Shown: positions 54,793-63,213, counted from the first letter of the stretch. The stretch: DNA of 64,000 nt from Stenotrophomonas maltophilia D457 (GCF_000284595.1 NC_017671.1:4001001-4065000), one strand, 5' to 3'. Translations and numbers: made by a program. Notes: generated by a model not told the origin, from the sequence alone.

Positions 54793-55530
54793 ATGAGCGA
54801 TACCCACCCCGTGGTCCTGATCACCGGCAGCGCGCGCCGGATCGGTGCGGCCATCGCCCGCCAGTTCCACGCCTGTGGCTGGTCGGTGGTGCTGCACGCC
54901 AACACCTCCAGCGCCGAGCTGCAGCAGGCTGCGTTCGATTTCGACAACGTGCGCCCGGGCAGCGTGCTGGCCCTGCAGGCCGACCTGCGTGACGCCGACG
55001 CCCTGGCCGATCTGGTCGAACAGGCCGTCACCCACTTCGGCCGCCTGGACGCGCTGGTCAACAACGCCTCCAACTTCTTCCCCACCCCGCTCGGCCAGGT
55101 CACCGCCGAGGCGATGGACGCGCTGTATGCGGTCAATGCACGCGCGCCGCTGCTGCTGTCACAGGCGGCGGCGCCCTACCTGCGCCGCCAGCAGGGCTGC
55201 ATCGTCAACCTCACCGACCTGCACGGCACCGACCCGATGCGTGACCACATCGCCTACACCATGGCCAAGGCCGCGCTGGAGATGGCAACGCGCGCGCTGG
55301 CGCTGGAGCTGGCGCCGAAGGTGCGGGTCAATGCAGTAGCGCCGGGTGCGATCCTGTGGCCGGAACAGGGCAAGGATGATTTCGCCCGCGAGGCGCTGCT
55401 GGCACGCACGCCTTTGGCGCGGATCGGCACCGTCGAGGAGATCGCCGAGGCGGTGTACTGGCTGGTGGCCGAGGCCAGCTTCGTCACCGGCCACACCCTG
55501 CGCGTGGATGGCGGGCGTACGGTCAGCTGA
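54793..55530 (+). CDS. Pteridine reductase (short-chain dehydrogenase, PTR1-like)
   Basis: A 245-residue NADPH-dependent short-chain dehydrogenase that reduces pterins or dihydrofolate. The dinucleotide motif is TGSARRIG, the PTR1-type TGxxxRxG form in place of TGxxxGxG; NNASNFFPTPLG and catalytic Tyr and Lys in YTMAKAAL are present. FolK lies immediately downstream on the opposite strand, so the two probably serve folate/pterin metabolism, although not in one operon. Start at 54793 has GGAGGA nearby. Confidence 0.88.
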   Translation: MSDTHPVVLITGSARRIGAAIARQFHACGWSVVLHANTSSAELQQAAFDFDNVRPGSVLALQADLRDADALADLVEQAVTHFGRLDALVNNASNFFPTPLGQVTAEAMDALYAVNARAPLLLSQAAAPYLRRQQGCIVNLTDLHGTDPMRDHIAYTMAKAALEMATRALALELAPKVRVNAVAPGAILWPEQGKDDFAREALLARTPLARIGTVEEIAEAVYWLVAEASFVTGHTLRVDGGRTVS

Positions 55531-55551
55531 AAGGTTGCCGGGGTCCACAAC

Positions 55552-55594
55552 GGGGTCAGATCCCTTTTCCCGGCGGGAAAAGGGATCTGACCCC
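55552..55594. repeat. GGGTCAGA-type palindrome with perfect 20-bp arms
   Basis: Arm GGGGTCAGATCCCTTTTCCC pairs perfectly with 55575-55594 over a three-base loop. Lies exactly between the stops of pteridine reductase and folK, so it could terminate both. Confidence 0.85.
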
Positions 55595-55595
55595 G

Positions 55596-56081
55596 TCACT
55601 CCAGATCCACCACCTCGAATGCCTCGCCAAACTGCGGGTGCGCGCGCCACAGCGTGGCCAGGTCCTGCCCGCTGACCGGGTCGATGAAGCCCGGCGCGAT
55701 GTCGGCCAGCGGCTTCAGCACGAACGCGTGCTTCAGCTCCGGCCGCGGGATGCGCAGGTGCCCCGGGCCTTCCAGCACCAGGTCGCCATAGAACACCACG
55801 TCGATGTCCAGGGTCCGGTCGGAGAAGCGCGGCCCGCTGCGGTCGCGACCGTGCGCGTCTTCCAGCGCGTGCAGCCAGTCGTCCAGCTCCTGCAGCGGCA
55901 GATCGGTCTCGATCGCCACCGCATTGTTGAGGAAGGCCGGGCCATCGAAGCCGACCGCGGCGGTACGGTAGGCCGGCGATACCTGCAGCGCGCCGAAGCG
56001 CTCGCGCAGGGCCGCCACCGCGGCGTGGAGGTAGCGGCGGGGCTGGACATTGCTGCCCAGGCTCAGGAGCACGGTCGTCAT
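55596..56081 (-). CDS. folK: 6-hydroxymethyl-7,8-dihydropterin pyrophosphokinase
   Basis: A 161-residue folate-pathway enzyme transferring pyrophosphate from ATP to hydroxymethyldihydropterin. LLSLGSNVQPRRYL at the N-terminus, PAFLNNAVAIETDLP, and the signature SGPRFSDRTLDIDVVFYGD plus IPRPELKHAFVLKPLADI are all present. ATG at 56081 matches family N-termini; earlier codons are unrelated. It is divergent from the Anbu gene with 89 bases between starts. Confidence 0.95.
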   Translation of the reverse strand: MTTVLLSLGSNVQPRRYLHAAVAALRERFGALQVSPAYRTAAVGFDGPAFLNNAVAIETDLPLQELDDWLHALEDAHGRDRSGPRFSDRTLDIDVVFYGDLVLEGPGHLRIPRPELKHAFVLKPLADIAPGFIDPVSGQDLATLWRAHPQFGEAFEVVDLE

Positions 56082-56170
56082 GCGGTTCAGGTGGCAGCAA
56101 TGGGGGCGTGGACATGCCGTCGTCACGGCGGCCTGCCTACAATCCGGGATGCACATGATAGGGCACCGAC

Positions 56171-56914
56171 ATGACCTATTGCGTTGGAATCGAGGTGGAC
56201 GAGGGCCTGGTCTTCGCTGCCGACACCCGGACCAATGCCTCGCTGGACGATGTGCGCGTGCACCGCAAGCTGCACGTGTTCGAGTATCCCGGCCAGGCAG
56301 CCTACGTGCTGATGGCGGCTGGCAACCTGGCCACCACCCAGCTGCTGGTGTCGCGCCTGGGGCGCGATGCCGACGAACGGCGCGCGCCCAACCTGCGCGA
56401 CATGACCCACCTGTTCGAAGCCGCCGAGTACGTCGGCCAGCTGCTGGTGGACAGCCAGGTGCACAGCAACCACAGCGAACATGGCCACGATGGGGTCAAT
56501 ACCCAGGCCACGCTGATCTTCGGCGGGCAGATCGCCGGCGAGCGCCCCGGGCTGTACATGATCTATCCGCTCGGCAACGCCATCGCCGCCTCGCCGGAGA
56601 CGCCCTACCTGCAGATCGGTGAATCCAAGTACGGCAAGCCGATCCTCGACCGCATCCTCAGCCCGGCCACGCGCCTGGAGGATGCCGCACGCACGGCGAT
56701 CGTCTCGTTGGACTCCACCATCCGTTCCAACCTGTCGGTGGGCCTGCCGATCGACCTGGCGCTGCTGCGCGACGGCGAACTGCGCATCGGCCAGCAGCTG
56801 CGGCTGGGTGCGGATTCCACGCTGTATGCGGACATCCACCAGAACTGGTCGCGGCGGCTGGAACAGGCAGTGGACGCCCTGCCGCGTTTCCCCTGGGAAA
56901 CCAACGGACGGTAG
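56171..56914 (+). CDS. anbu: Anbu/BPH proteasome-like peptidase, stand-alone
   Basis: A 247-residue member of the ancestral beta-subunit (Anbu) group of 20S-proteasome relatives. After removal of Met1 the chain would begin with the N-terminal nucleophile Thr2 (MTYCVGIEVDEGLVFAADTRTNAS). LHVFEYPGQAAYVLMAAGNLATTQ and YLQIGESKYGKPILDRILSPAT are family features. Usual Anbu partners (transglutaminase-like, alpha-E and ATP-grasp-like genes) are absent here. The TAG stop sits in a SMAG head, and the last 58 bases of the gene are copied twice downstream. Confidence 0.9.
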   Translation: MTYCVGIEVDEGLVFAADTRTNASLDDVRVHRKLHVFEYPGQAAYVLMAAGNLATTQLLVSRLGRDADERRAPNLRDMTHLFEAAEYVGQLLVDSQVHSNHSEHGHDGVNTQATLIFGGQIAGERPGLYMIYPLGNAIAASPETPYLQIGESKYGKPILDRILSPATRLEDAARTAIVSLDSTIRSNLSVGLPIDLALLRDGELRIGQQLRLGADSTLYADIHQNWSRRLEQAVDALPRFPWETNGR

Positions 56915-57407
56915 TGCCGGCCGCTGGCCGGCAACCGCGTTGATCCCACCACACAGGAATGCCGGCCAGCGGCCGGCACTACCGGGCATCAGCCCAGCGC
57001 TTCGGCCACCGCGCGGAAGACCAGCTGCATATCTGCAGCGGCTGGAACAGGCAGTGGACGCCCTGCCACGCTTCCCCTGGGAACCTGCCGAACGGTAGTG
57101 CCGGCCGCTGGCCGGCAACCGCGTTGATCCCACCACACAGGGATGCCGGCCAGCGGCCGGCACTACCGGGCATCAGCCCAGCGCTTCGGCCACCGCGCGG
57201 AAGACCAGCTGCATATCTGCAGCGGCTGGAACAGGCAGTGGACGCCCTGCCGCGCTTCCCCTGGGAAACCAACGGACGGTAGTGCCGGCCGCTGGCCGGC
57301 AACCGCGTTGATCCCACCACACAGGGATGCCGGCCAGCGGCCGCCACTACCGCGACATCAGCCCAGCGCTTCGGACACCGCGCGGAACACCTGCTGCATC
57401 TGCAGCG
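56857..57407. repeat. 184-bp tandem triplication joining two convergent gene tails
   Basis: Units start at 56857, 57041 and 57225 (lengths 184, 184, 183). Each holds the last 58 bases of anbu, a SMAG dimer (56911-56982, 57095-57166, 57279-57350), and the final roughly 50 bases of the histidine kinase gene that reads in from the right. Units 1 and 2 carry a two-base difference in the kinase tail (GCATATCTGCAG against GCATCTGCAG in the real gene). Both source genes contain GCGGCT at the join, so microhomology probably mediated it. Confidence 0.93.
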
Positions 57408-58869
57408 GCTTGCGCAGCACGTGCACCTGCACGCCAGCGGGAAATGCATCGGCCGCCACCTCCACCGCTGCGTCTTCCAGCACCAGCGCCGGGCCGCGAT
57501 AGCCCAGCGTGGCCATCTCGCCCAGCAGCTGGCTGGCCGGCAACAACTTCGAGCCGGCGTCGGCAATCACCAGCGCCGGCATTGCCTCCTGCTGCATCCA
57601 GCGCAGCGCCGCCGGGCCATCGGAGGCCAGCTGCAGCTGATATCCCTGGCTTGACAGCGCATTGCCGAGCAACGACAGGCGCGTGGCCTCGCCATCGACC
57701 ACCAGGATCGACTGGCCACTGCCCAGGGCCACCAGCTGCTCGATCGGCTCACTACCGTCGCTGGCTTCGTGCATCGGCAAGTGCAGTTCGAAGCAGGTGC
57801 CCTGCCCCGGCTGGCTGCTGACATGGATGCTGCCGCCGGCACCTTCGACGATGCGCTTGCAGGAAATCAGGCCCAGGCCGGTGCCGTCGGCCTTGGTGGT
57901 GAAGAACGGATTGAACAGGTGCGACAGCGTGTCTGCATCCATGCCGATGCCTTCATCGGCCACGCAGATCCGCATCCAGTCCACGCCATCGCGCTGGCCG
58001 GCATGGCTGGCGATCAGGCTCAGGCGACCGCCGTTGGGCATCGCCTGGATCGCGTTGAGCGCCAGGTTCAACATCACCTGCTGCAGCTCGGTGTAGTTGG
58101 CATCGACCACCAGGCCTTCGTCCTGCACCTGCAGTTCCAGGCGCACGGCATCGGGCACGTTGCTGCGCAACAGCAGTGCAACCGCATCGAACAGGCCATC
58201 GATCTCGATGCGCTCGCTCGGCTTGCGCGAACCGCGCACGAACGACAGCATCGATTCGGCCATCTCATGGCCACGGCGACCGCACTCGGCGATAACATCG
58301 GCCAGGTGGTGCAGCTGCGGATCCTCGGTGCGCGCCTTCAGCAGGTCCGGCATGATCAGCAATGGCTGCAGGATGTTGCGCAGGTCATGGCTGAGGCCGG
58401 CAGCAAGCAGCGACAGGCTTTCCAGGCGCTGCGCGCGCATCAGCTCGGTTTCCACCCGTGCACGCTCCACCGCGCTGCGTGCATCGCGGATCGCACGCGC
58501 CACCGCCGACGGCAGGCGCGCCGGCAGATGCTTGATGATGTAGTCATTGGCGCCCTTCTGCAGCGCCGCCACCGCGTTCTCCTCACCCATCGTGCCGGAG
58601 ACGAAGATGAAGGGCACGTCCGGCGAGGTCTCGCGCACGATGCGCAGCGCGTCATCACCGGAGAACCCCGGCATGCTCAGGTCGGACAGCACGATGTCCG
58701 GCTGGAACGCAGCCAGTGCCTGGCGCAGTTCCGCCTCGCTCTCGACACGCTCGAAGCGGGCGTCCAGGCCCGCGTCGAGCATCTGTTCGGACATCAGCTC
58801 GGCATCCTCTGGTGAGTCTTCCACCAGCAGGATGCGCAGCGCCCCCAGGGCGGGACCGGTCAGGGGCAT
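57358..58869 (-). CDS. Hybrid sensor: REC - histidine kinase - second receiver-like domain
   Basis: A 503-residue cytoplasmic protein without membrane segments. Residues 10-125 are a receiver with phospho-acceptor Asp63 (VLSDLSMPG); residues 140-220 a dimerisation domain with His161 (GLSHDLRNILQP); residues 245-375 a HATPase (NLALNAIQAMPNGG, DEGIGMD, GTGLGLISCKRI); residues 390-503 a second receiver with altered phosphorylation site (VIADAG) but a kept KP near the end. It follows the response regulator by four bases and is the end of a phosphorelay operon. Its last 50 bases seed the downstream triplication. Confidence 0.88.
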   Translation of the reverse strand: MPLTGPALGALRILLVEDSPEDAELMSEQMLDAGLDARFERVESEAELRQALAAFQPDIVLSDLSMPGFSGDDALRIVRETSPDVPFIFVSGTMGEENAVAALQKGANDYIIKHLPARLPSAVARAIRDARSAVERARVETELMRAQRLESLSLLAAGLSHDLRNILQPLLIMPDLLKARTEDPQLHHLADVIAECGRRGHEMAESMLSFVRGSRKPSERIEIDGLFDAVALLLRSNVPDAVRLELQVQDEGLVVDANYTELQQVMLNLALNAIQAMPNGGRLSLIASHAGQRDGVDWMRICVADEGIGMDADTLSHLFNPFFTTKADGTGLGLISCKRIVEGAGGSIHVSSQPGQGTCFELHLPMHEASDGSEPIEQLVALGSGQSILVVDGEATRLSLLGNALSSQGYQLQLASDGPAALRWMQQEAMPALVIADAGSKLLPASQLLGEMATLGYRGPALVLEDAAVEVAADAFPAGVQVHVLRKPLQMQQVFRAVSEALG

Positions 58870-58873
58870 GGGC

Positions 58874-59314
58874 TCACTCGAGTTCCGGTGCCTGGTTGAT
58901 CAACGCCCAGAACTTGCCCAGGGTCTGCACCGCGCCGAAGAACTGGTCCACGTCCACCGGCTTGACCACGTAGGCGTTCACGCCCATGTCCCAGCTGCGG
59001 GCCAGATCGCTTTCCTCGCGCGAGGACGACAGGATCACCACCGGCAGGCGCTTGAGTTCTTCGTGCTCGCGGATCTGCCGAAGCACTTCGAGGCCATCCA
59101 TGCGCGGCATCTTGATGTCCAGCAGCAGCACCGCCGGCAGGCCTTCCTCGCGATTGGCGAAGGCGCCGCGGCGCAGCAGGTAGTCCATCACTTCCACGCC
59201 GTCTTCGACGTGCACGATGGGATTGGCCAGACGCGCCTCTTCCAGGGCATCGATCGCCATTTCGGCATCCGCCGGGCTGTCTTCGGCGAGAAGAATGGTG
59301 CGCAGAGTGGTCAT
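58874..59314 (-). CDS. Single-domain response regulator (Rcp1-like)
   Basis: A 146-residue receiver with no output domain: AEDSPADAEMA at the acidic pocket, Asp66 in LLLDIKMPRMDG, and Lys in VVKPVD. Its insert around residue 50 (YLLRRGAFANREEGLP) is typical of Rcp1-type regulators paired with phytochrome-like or CHASE-type kinases. It overlaps the kinase stop by four bases (ATGA) and precedes the hybrid kinase, so it probably shuttles phosphate between them. Confidence 0.92.
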   Translation of the reverse strand: MTTLRTILLAEDSPADAEMAIDALEEARLANPIVHVEDGVEVMDYLLRRGAFANREEGLPAVLLLDIKMPRMDGLEVLRQIREHEELKRLPVVILSSSREESDLARSWDMGVNAYVVKPVDVDQFFGAVQTLGKFWALINQAPELE

Positions 59315-61128
59315 GCAGAAGGCCCTTGTTTGTCCGCGTCGATCGCGGGAGGCAGGTAGAAGTGGAAGGTGGCGCCGACGTCCGGTTCGGCCTCGGCCCA
59401 GATACGGCCGCCATGGCGGGTCAGCACGCGGCGCACGCTGGCCAGGCCGATGCCGGTACCCGGGTAGTCGCTGGCCTTGTGCAGGCGCTGGAATACACCA
59501 AACAGCTTGCCGGCGTAGGCCATGTCAAAGCCTGCACCATTGTCGCTGACCGTGAACTGATGGCCGCCATCGGGCTGCGGCTGGTAGTCCACGCGGATCC
59601 TCGCCGGCTCGCGGTTGCCCGAGTACTTCACCGCGTTGCCGAGCAGGTTCAGCCAGACCTGGCGGATCATGTTCTCGTCGCCCACCACGATCGGCAGCGG
59701 CGCGATGCTCCACTCCACGTGGTGCGCATGGCCGCTGTTCTCGGCCTCGGCCTGCAGGTTGGCATCGAGCATGGCGCGGGTATCGGCCACCAGCGACTGC
59801 ATGTCCACCGCCTGCTGGCGCATCGCCGCGCGGCCCAGCCGCGAATAGACCAGCAGGTCGTCGATCAGCGCCGCCATGCGCCGGGCCGAACTGGAGATCA
59901 CCTCCAGGTAATGCCGGCTCTTGTCATCGGCGGCGTCGCCGAGGTGGCGCGACAGCTTGTCGGAGAATCCGGCCACGTGGCGAAGCGGCGCACGCAGGTC
60001 ATGCGAAACCGAGTAGCTGAAGGCTTCCAGCTCGCGGTTGACCTCGGACACCTGCGCGACCTTGCCCTCCAGCTGGCGGTTCAGCTCTTCCACGCGCAGC
60101 TGCACTGCGCGCTGCATGGTGACGTCGCTGATGGTCAGCAGCACCACTTCGTCATCGGTGTCGGGCAGCGGCATGCGCCGTGCGTTGAGCAGCATGTAGC
60201 GCACCATGCCATCGGCGGTACGCTGCTCATGCTCGAAGTCCCAGAGTTCGCGGCCACGCGACAGCACATCGGCCAGGCGCTGGCGCACCACCGGATCCCG
60301 CCAGGCGCCGTCGCCGATGTTTTCCAGCAGCAGGCCATCGGCGCGCTCGTCCTGCAGGTCATACAGTTCGGCGAACGCCGGGTTGTGCAGCTGCACGCGC
60401 AGGTCGCGGTCGAGCAGCACGATCGGTTCGCGCACGGTCTGCAGCACCGACGCCGCGCGTGCGGCCGAGCGCAGCGATTGCCGTTCCGCATGCAGGCGGC
60501 GGCCGATCTGCCGCTGCAGCAGCCACAGCACCAGGCCGAGCAGGGCCAGCTGGATCGCCAGCGAACTCCACGACACCAGTTCGGTCTGCTTGCGCTGGCG
60601 CGCGGCCTGCTGGGCGCGCAGTGCCAGCAGATTCTGCTCGCTGGCCTGCAGCTCCTCCACCAGGCCACGGATCGGATAACGCGTGCTCAGGTCCTGCACC
60701 AACTCACGCTGGTCGGAGTTCGGTTCGGACCGGGCCAGCTCGCGGGCAAGCGCCATGCGGCCTTCGAGCATCGATTCGATCCGACCAATGCGGATCAGCT
60801 GATCGGGATTGTCACGCGTCATCCGGCCCAGTTCGGCCAGGCGCCCGGGGATATCGTTGGCCTTGGCCATCCGCTCGCGCAGGCCGGGCGCATCCACGCC
60901 CTTGGACAGGGTCAGCGCGGCGGATTCGACGTCGCGCACATCGGCCTGCAGCTGTTGCAGCGCCACACCAACGGACTGGGTGTGGTTGACCCAGGCCATC
61001 GCCTCTTCGCTGTCCTGCTGCAGTTTGCGCAGGGTCAACCACGGCACCACGATGATCGCGGCAGCCGCCAGCGCCAGGGCCGGCAACCGCCAGCGGTCCC
61101 AGATGTCGTCACTGAAAACCAGCGCCAT
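59311..61128 (-). CDS. Membrane sensor histidine kinase (CHASE3-like, PAS, HisKA, HATPase)
   Basis: A 605-residue kinase. Two transmembrane helices (about 14-33 and 187-205) bracket a helical extracytoplasmic domain (about 35-185) of CHASE3 type. A PAS domain (about 228-345; LLDRDLRVQLHNPAFAELY) is followed by a coiled segment, HisKA with His376 (FSYSVSHDLRAPLRH) and HATPase (NLLGNAVKYSGNR, DNGAGFD, GTGIGLASVRRV). It is the first gene of a three-gene phosphorelay operon. Stimulus unknown. Confidence 0.92.
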   Translation of the reverse strand: MALVFSDDIWDRWRLPALALAAAAIIVVPWLTLRKLQQDSEEAMAWVNHTQSVGVALQQLQADVRDVESAALTLSKGVDAPGLRERMAKANDIPGRLAELGRMTRDNPDQLIRIGRIESMLEGRMALARELARSEPNSDQRELVQDLSTRYPIRGLVEELQASEQNLLALRAQQAARQRKQTELVSWSSLAIQLALLGLVLWLLQRQIGRRLHAERQSLRSAARAASVLQTVREPIVLLDRDLRVQLHNPAFAELYDLQDERADGLLLENIGDGAWRDPVVRQRLADVLSRGRELWDFEHEQRTADGMVRYMLLNARRMPLPDTDDEVVLLTISDVTMQRAVQLRVEELNRQLEGKVAQVSEVNRELEAFSYSVSHDLRAPLRHVAGFSDKLSRHLGDAADDKSRHYLEVISSSARRMAALIDDLLVYSRLGRAAMRQQAVDMQSLVADTRAMLDANLQAEAENSGHAHHVEWSIAPLPIVVGDENMIRQVWLNLLGNAVKYSGNREPARIRVDYQPQPDGGHQFTVSDNGAGFDMAYAGKLFGVFQRLHKASDYPGTGIGLASVRRVLTRHGGRIWAEAEPDVGATFHFYLPPAIDADKQGPSA

Positions 61129-61271
61129 AGTTCCTCGTCAGCACGGCCGCGGAGCGGGACCCGGGACGAGCCCGGCTGCGGCGGAACCGGCAATATAGCG
61201 CAGGCAATCACAACTCTGGAGTCCAAAGCGCGGCAGGCTGAACGGGCCCCCGCAGCCGGCCCCATACGCGA

Positions 61272-61297
61272 GTGGGCGCCCCCTTCGGGGCGCCCAC
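61272..61297. terminator. Strong GC hairpin between BON gene and kinase operon
   Basis: GTGGGCGCCCC-CTTC-GGGGCGCCCAC, perfect 11-bp arms, 24 bases after the BON-protein stop on the minus strand. No T-run follows, so termination strength is uncertain. Confidence 0.55.
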
Positions 61298-61320
61298 CCT
61301 GTTCAACGGTCGGTGGATCC

Positions 61321-61704
61321 TCAGCGCTTGGCAGCGGCGCTGACCTTAAGCGCGGCGGCATCGACGCGGGTCACGCCCTTGATGCCCTTGGCGGTGTTGA
61401 CCGCCTTGTCCTTCTCCGCCTGCGTAGCGACGGCACCGCTCAGGCTGACCACGCCGTTCACGGTTTCCACCTTGATCTCGGTGCCCGGAACGTTGCTGCT
61501 GGCCAGCAGATCGGCCTTCACCTTGGTGGTGATCCAGGTATCGGTCACCGGCTCATTGGAGTCGTGACGATCAGCATGGGTCGTCGGATGGGTGCTGGTC
61601 GGCGGGCTCTTCGCGGCCGGGTCCTTGGCGAATGCGGCCGAGGAGGACAGCGCCAGGCCCAGGGTCAGGGCGGAAGCAATCAGCGTGCGGGTGGTATTGC
61701 TCAT
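61321..61704 (-). CDS. Periplasmic BON-domain protein (OsmY-like)
   Basis: A 127-residue exported protein. Signal peptide residues 1-26 (AFA-KDP), a short His/Thr/Pro-rich linker, and one BON domain (about 53-125; VTDTWITTKVKADLLASSNVPGTEIKVETVNGVVSLSGAV). BON domains bind membranes or phospholipids and are linked to envelope or osmotic stress. It has one BON domain where OsmY has two. ATG 61704 has AAGGAG upstream. Confidence 0.9.
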   Translation of the reverse strand: MSNTTRTLIASALTLGLALSSSAAFAKDPAAKSPPTSTHPTTHADRHDSNEPVTDTWITTKVKADLLASSNVPGTEIKVETVNGVVSLSGAVATQAEKDKAVNTAKGIKGVTRVDAAALKVSAAAKR

Positions 61705-61874
61705 CGTGTCGTACTCCTTCGGAATGTGCTGCCAGTCTGGACAACCCACCGTAGAGCAGGCGTGGCGTTGCGGTCATGCCGCCGTGAATCGAAACGTTTC
61801 CAATGGCAACCGTTCAGTTTTGGACTGCCAGCACCCGTCGTTTACCCTGCCCTTCCCACTGCCGGAGCCCTGCC

Positions 61875-62918
61875 ATGCGCCCCGACCTGCAACTGGCCCT
61901 GATCGGCTACGGCCTCGCCGGCCGCGTCTTCCATGCACCGCTGATCCAGCACACCCGCGGGCTGGCGCTGCACAGCATCGTCAGTTCACAACGCGACACC
62001 CTGCTGCGGACGTTCAGCGATGTGCACGTGCGTGCCACGCCGCAGCAGGTATTCGATGATCCGGCCGTGGATGCCGTAGTGATCGCCACGCCGAACGAAC
62101 AGCACGCGCCACTGGCCATCGCGGCGCTGGCGGCAGGCAAGCATGTGCTGGTCGACAAGCCGTTCGCGCTGGATGTGGCCGAAGCGGAAACGGTGCTGGC
62201 TGCGGCACGCGATGCCGGGCGCATCGCCACCGTGTTCCAGAACCGGCGTTTCGATGCCGACTTCCTCACCCTGCAGTCGCTGCTGGCCGAAGGCAGCTTG
62301 GGCGATGTGGCCGAGTGCCACGCGCACTTCGACCGTTATCGTCCGCAGGTGCGCGACCGCTGGCGCGAACAGGACGGGCCCGGCAGTGGCCTGTGGTACG
62401 ACCTCGGTCCGCACCTGCTGGACCAGATGCTGGTGCTGTTCGGCTGGCCCGAGGCAATCGATGCCGACCTGGCCGTGCAGCGCGAAGGTGGCGGCGGCAT
62501 CGATTACTTCCACGCAATACTGCACTACCCACGGCATCGGGCGATCGTCCACGCCGGTTCCCTGGTGGCAGCGCAGACGCCGCACTTCAGTGTGCATGGC
62601 AGCGCCGCCAGCTGGATCAAGCACGGCCTGGACGTGCAGGAGGCGCAGCTGCGCCGCGGCGTGGCGCCGGGTGCGCCAGGCTGGGGCCTCGATCCGCGGC
62701 ATGGCGAGCTGGTGCGCTGCGATACCGAAGACAACGTGCAACGCAGCACCGTCGACAACCTGCCCGGCGACTATCGCCGGTTGTATGCGCAGTTCGCGGC
62801 GGCGATGCACGGCGAGGGCGAAGCCACGGTCAGGCCGGTGCAGGCGCTGCAGCTGATGCGGTTGCTGCAGGCCGGCATGGACAGCGCGCGCGAAGGGCGG
62901 CGGATCGCGTTGGGGTGA
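61875..62918 (+). CDS. Gfo/Idh/MocA-family NAD(P)-dependent oxidoreductase
   Basis: A 347-residue oxidoreductase: Rossmann fold (ALIGYGLAGRVFHAPLI at residue 8, VVIATPNEQHAPLAIAALAAGKHVLVDKPFAL) and a C-terminal alpha/beta substrate domain (DRYRPQVRDRWREQDGPGSGLWYDLGPHLLDQML). The residue pattern resembles YdgJ-type scyllo-inositol/sugar dehydrogenases, with Asp in place of the usual Glu in the EKP motif (DKP). Start at 61875 follows GGAG. No neighbour identifies the substrate. Confidence 0.88.
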   Translation: MRPDLQLALIGYGLAGRVFHAPLIQHTRGLALHSIVSSQRDTLLRTFSDVHVRATPQQVFDDPAVDAVVIATPNEQHAPLAIAALAAGKHVLVDKPFALDVAEAETVLAAARDAGRIATVFQNRRFDADFLTLQSLLAEGSLGDVAECHAHFDRYRPQVRDRWREQDGPGSGLWYDLGPHLLDQMLVLFGWPEAIDADLAVQREGGGGIDYFHAILHYPRHRAIVHAGSLVAAQTPHFSVHGSAASWIKHGLDVQEAQLRRGVAPGAPGWGLDPRHGELVRCDTEDNVQRSTVDNLPGDYRRLYAQFAAAMHGEGEATVRPVQALQLMRLLQAGMDSAREGRRIALG

Positions 62919-62921
62919 TCG

Positions 62922-63203
62922 GCAGGGCTGCGCCCTGCACCCGCACAAGCGGTAGTGCCGGCCGCTGGCCGGCAACCTCAACAGCAACGGCAAAAAACGG
63001 CAATCCGTGAGATGGCAGGATGGGTCCGGTTGCGGGAGCCGGACCCACCCCGCCTTCGACAGAGTCCCGCGCCCGACGGTAGGTGTCGACCTTGGTCGAC
63101 ACATCGACGTGGAAGCCATCGGAGACGGCTTTTGCAGAGTCGAGCCATGCTCGACTGCCTGCATGGGGTCAGAGCCCTTTCCTGCGGAAAGGGATCCGAC
63201 CCC
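62922..63203. repeat. Repeat mosaic sharing modules with 16290-16887
   Basis: No gene in 62919-63213. In order: GCAGGGC-TGC-GCCCTGC (62922-62938); SMAG 62952-62974; CAACAGCAACGGC simple repeat; GGGTCCGG...CCGGACCC (63022-63046) with the adjoining ACCCCGCCTTCGACAG; SMAG 63079-63102; AGTCGAG-CCATG-CTCGACT (63138-63156); GGGTCAGA-type palindrome 63165-63203. Most of these modules also occur between 16290 and 16887, in a different arrangement. Confidence 0.8.
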
Positions 63204-63213
63204 GGCTTCGTGC

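Noticed and set aside
59326-61902. Plus-strand frame of 858 codons opposite the sensor kinase
   Set aside because: Runs antisense through PAS, HisKA and HATPase coding sequence and on into the next gene; no domain of its own.
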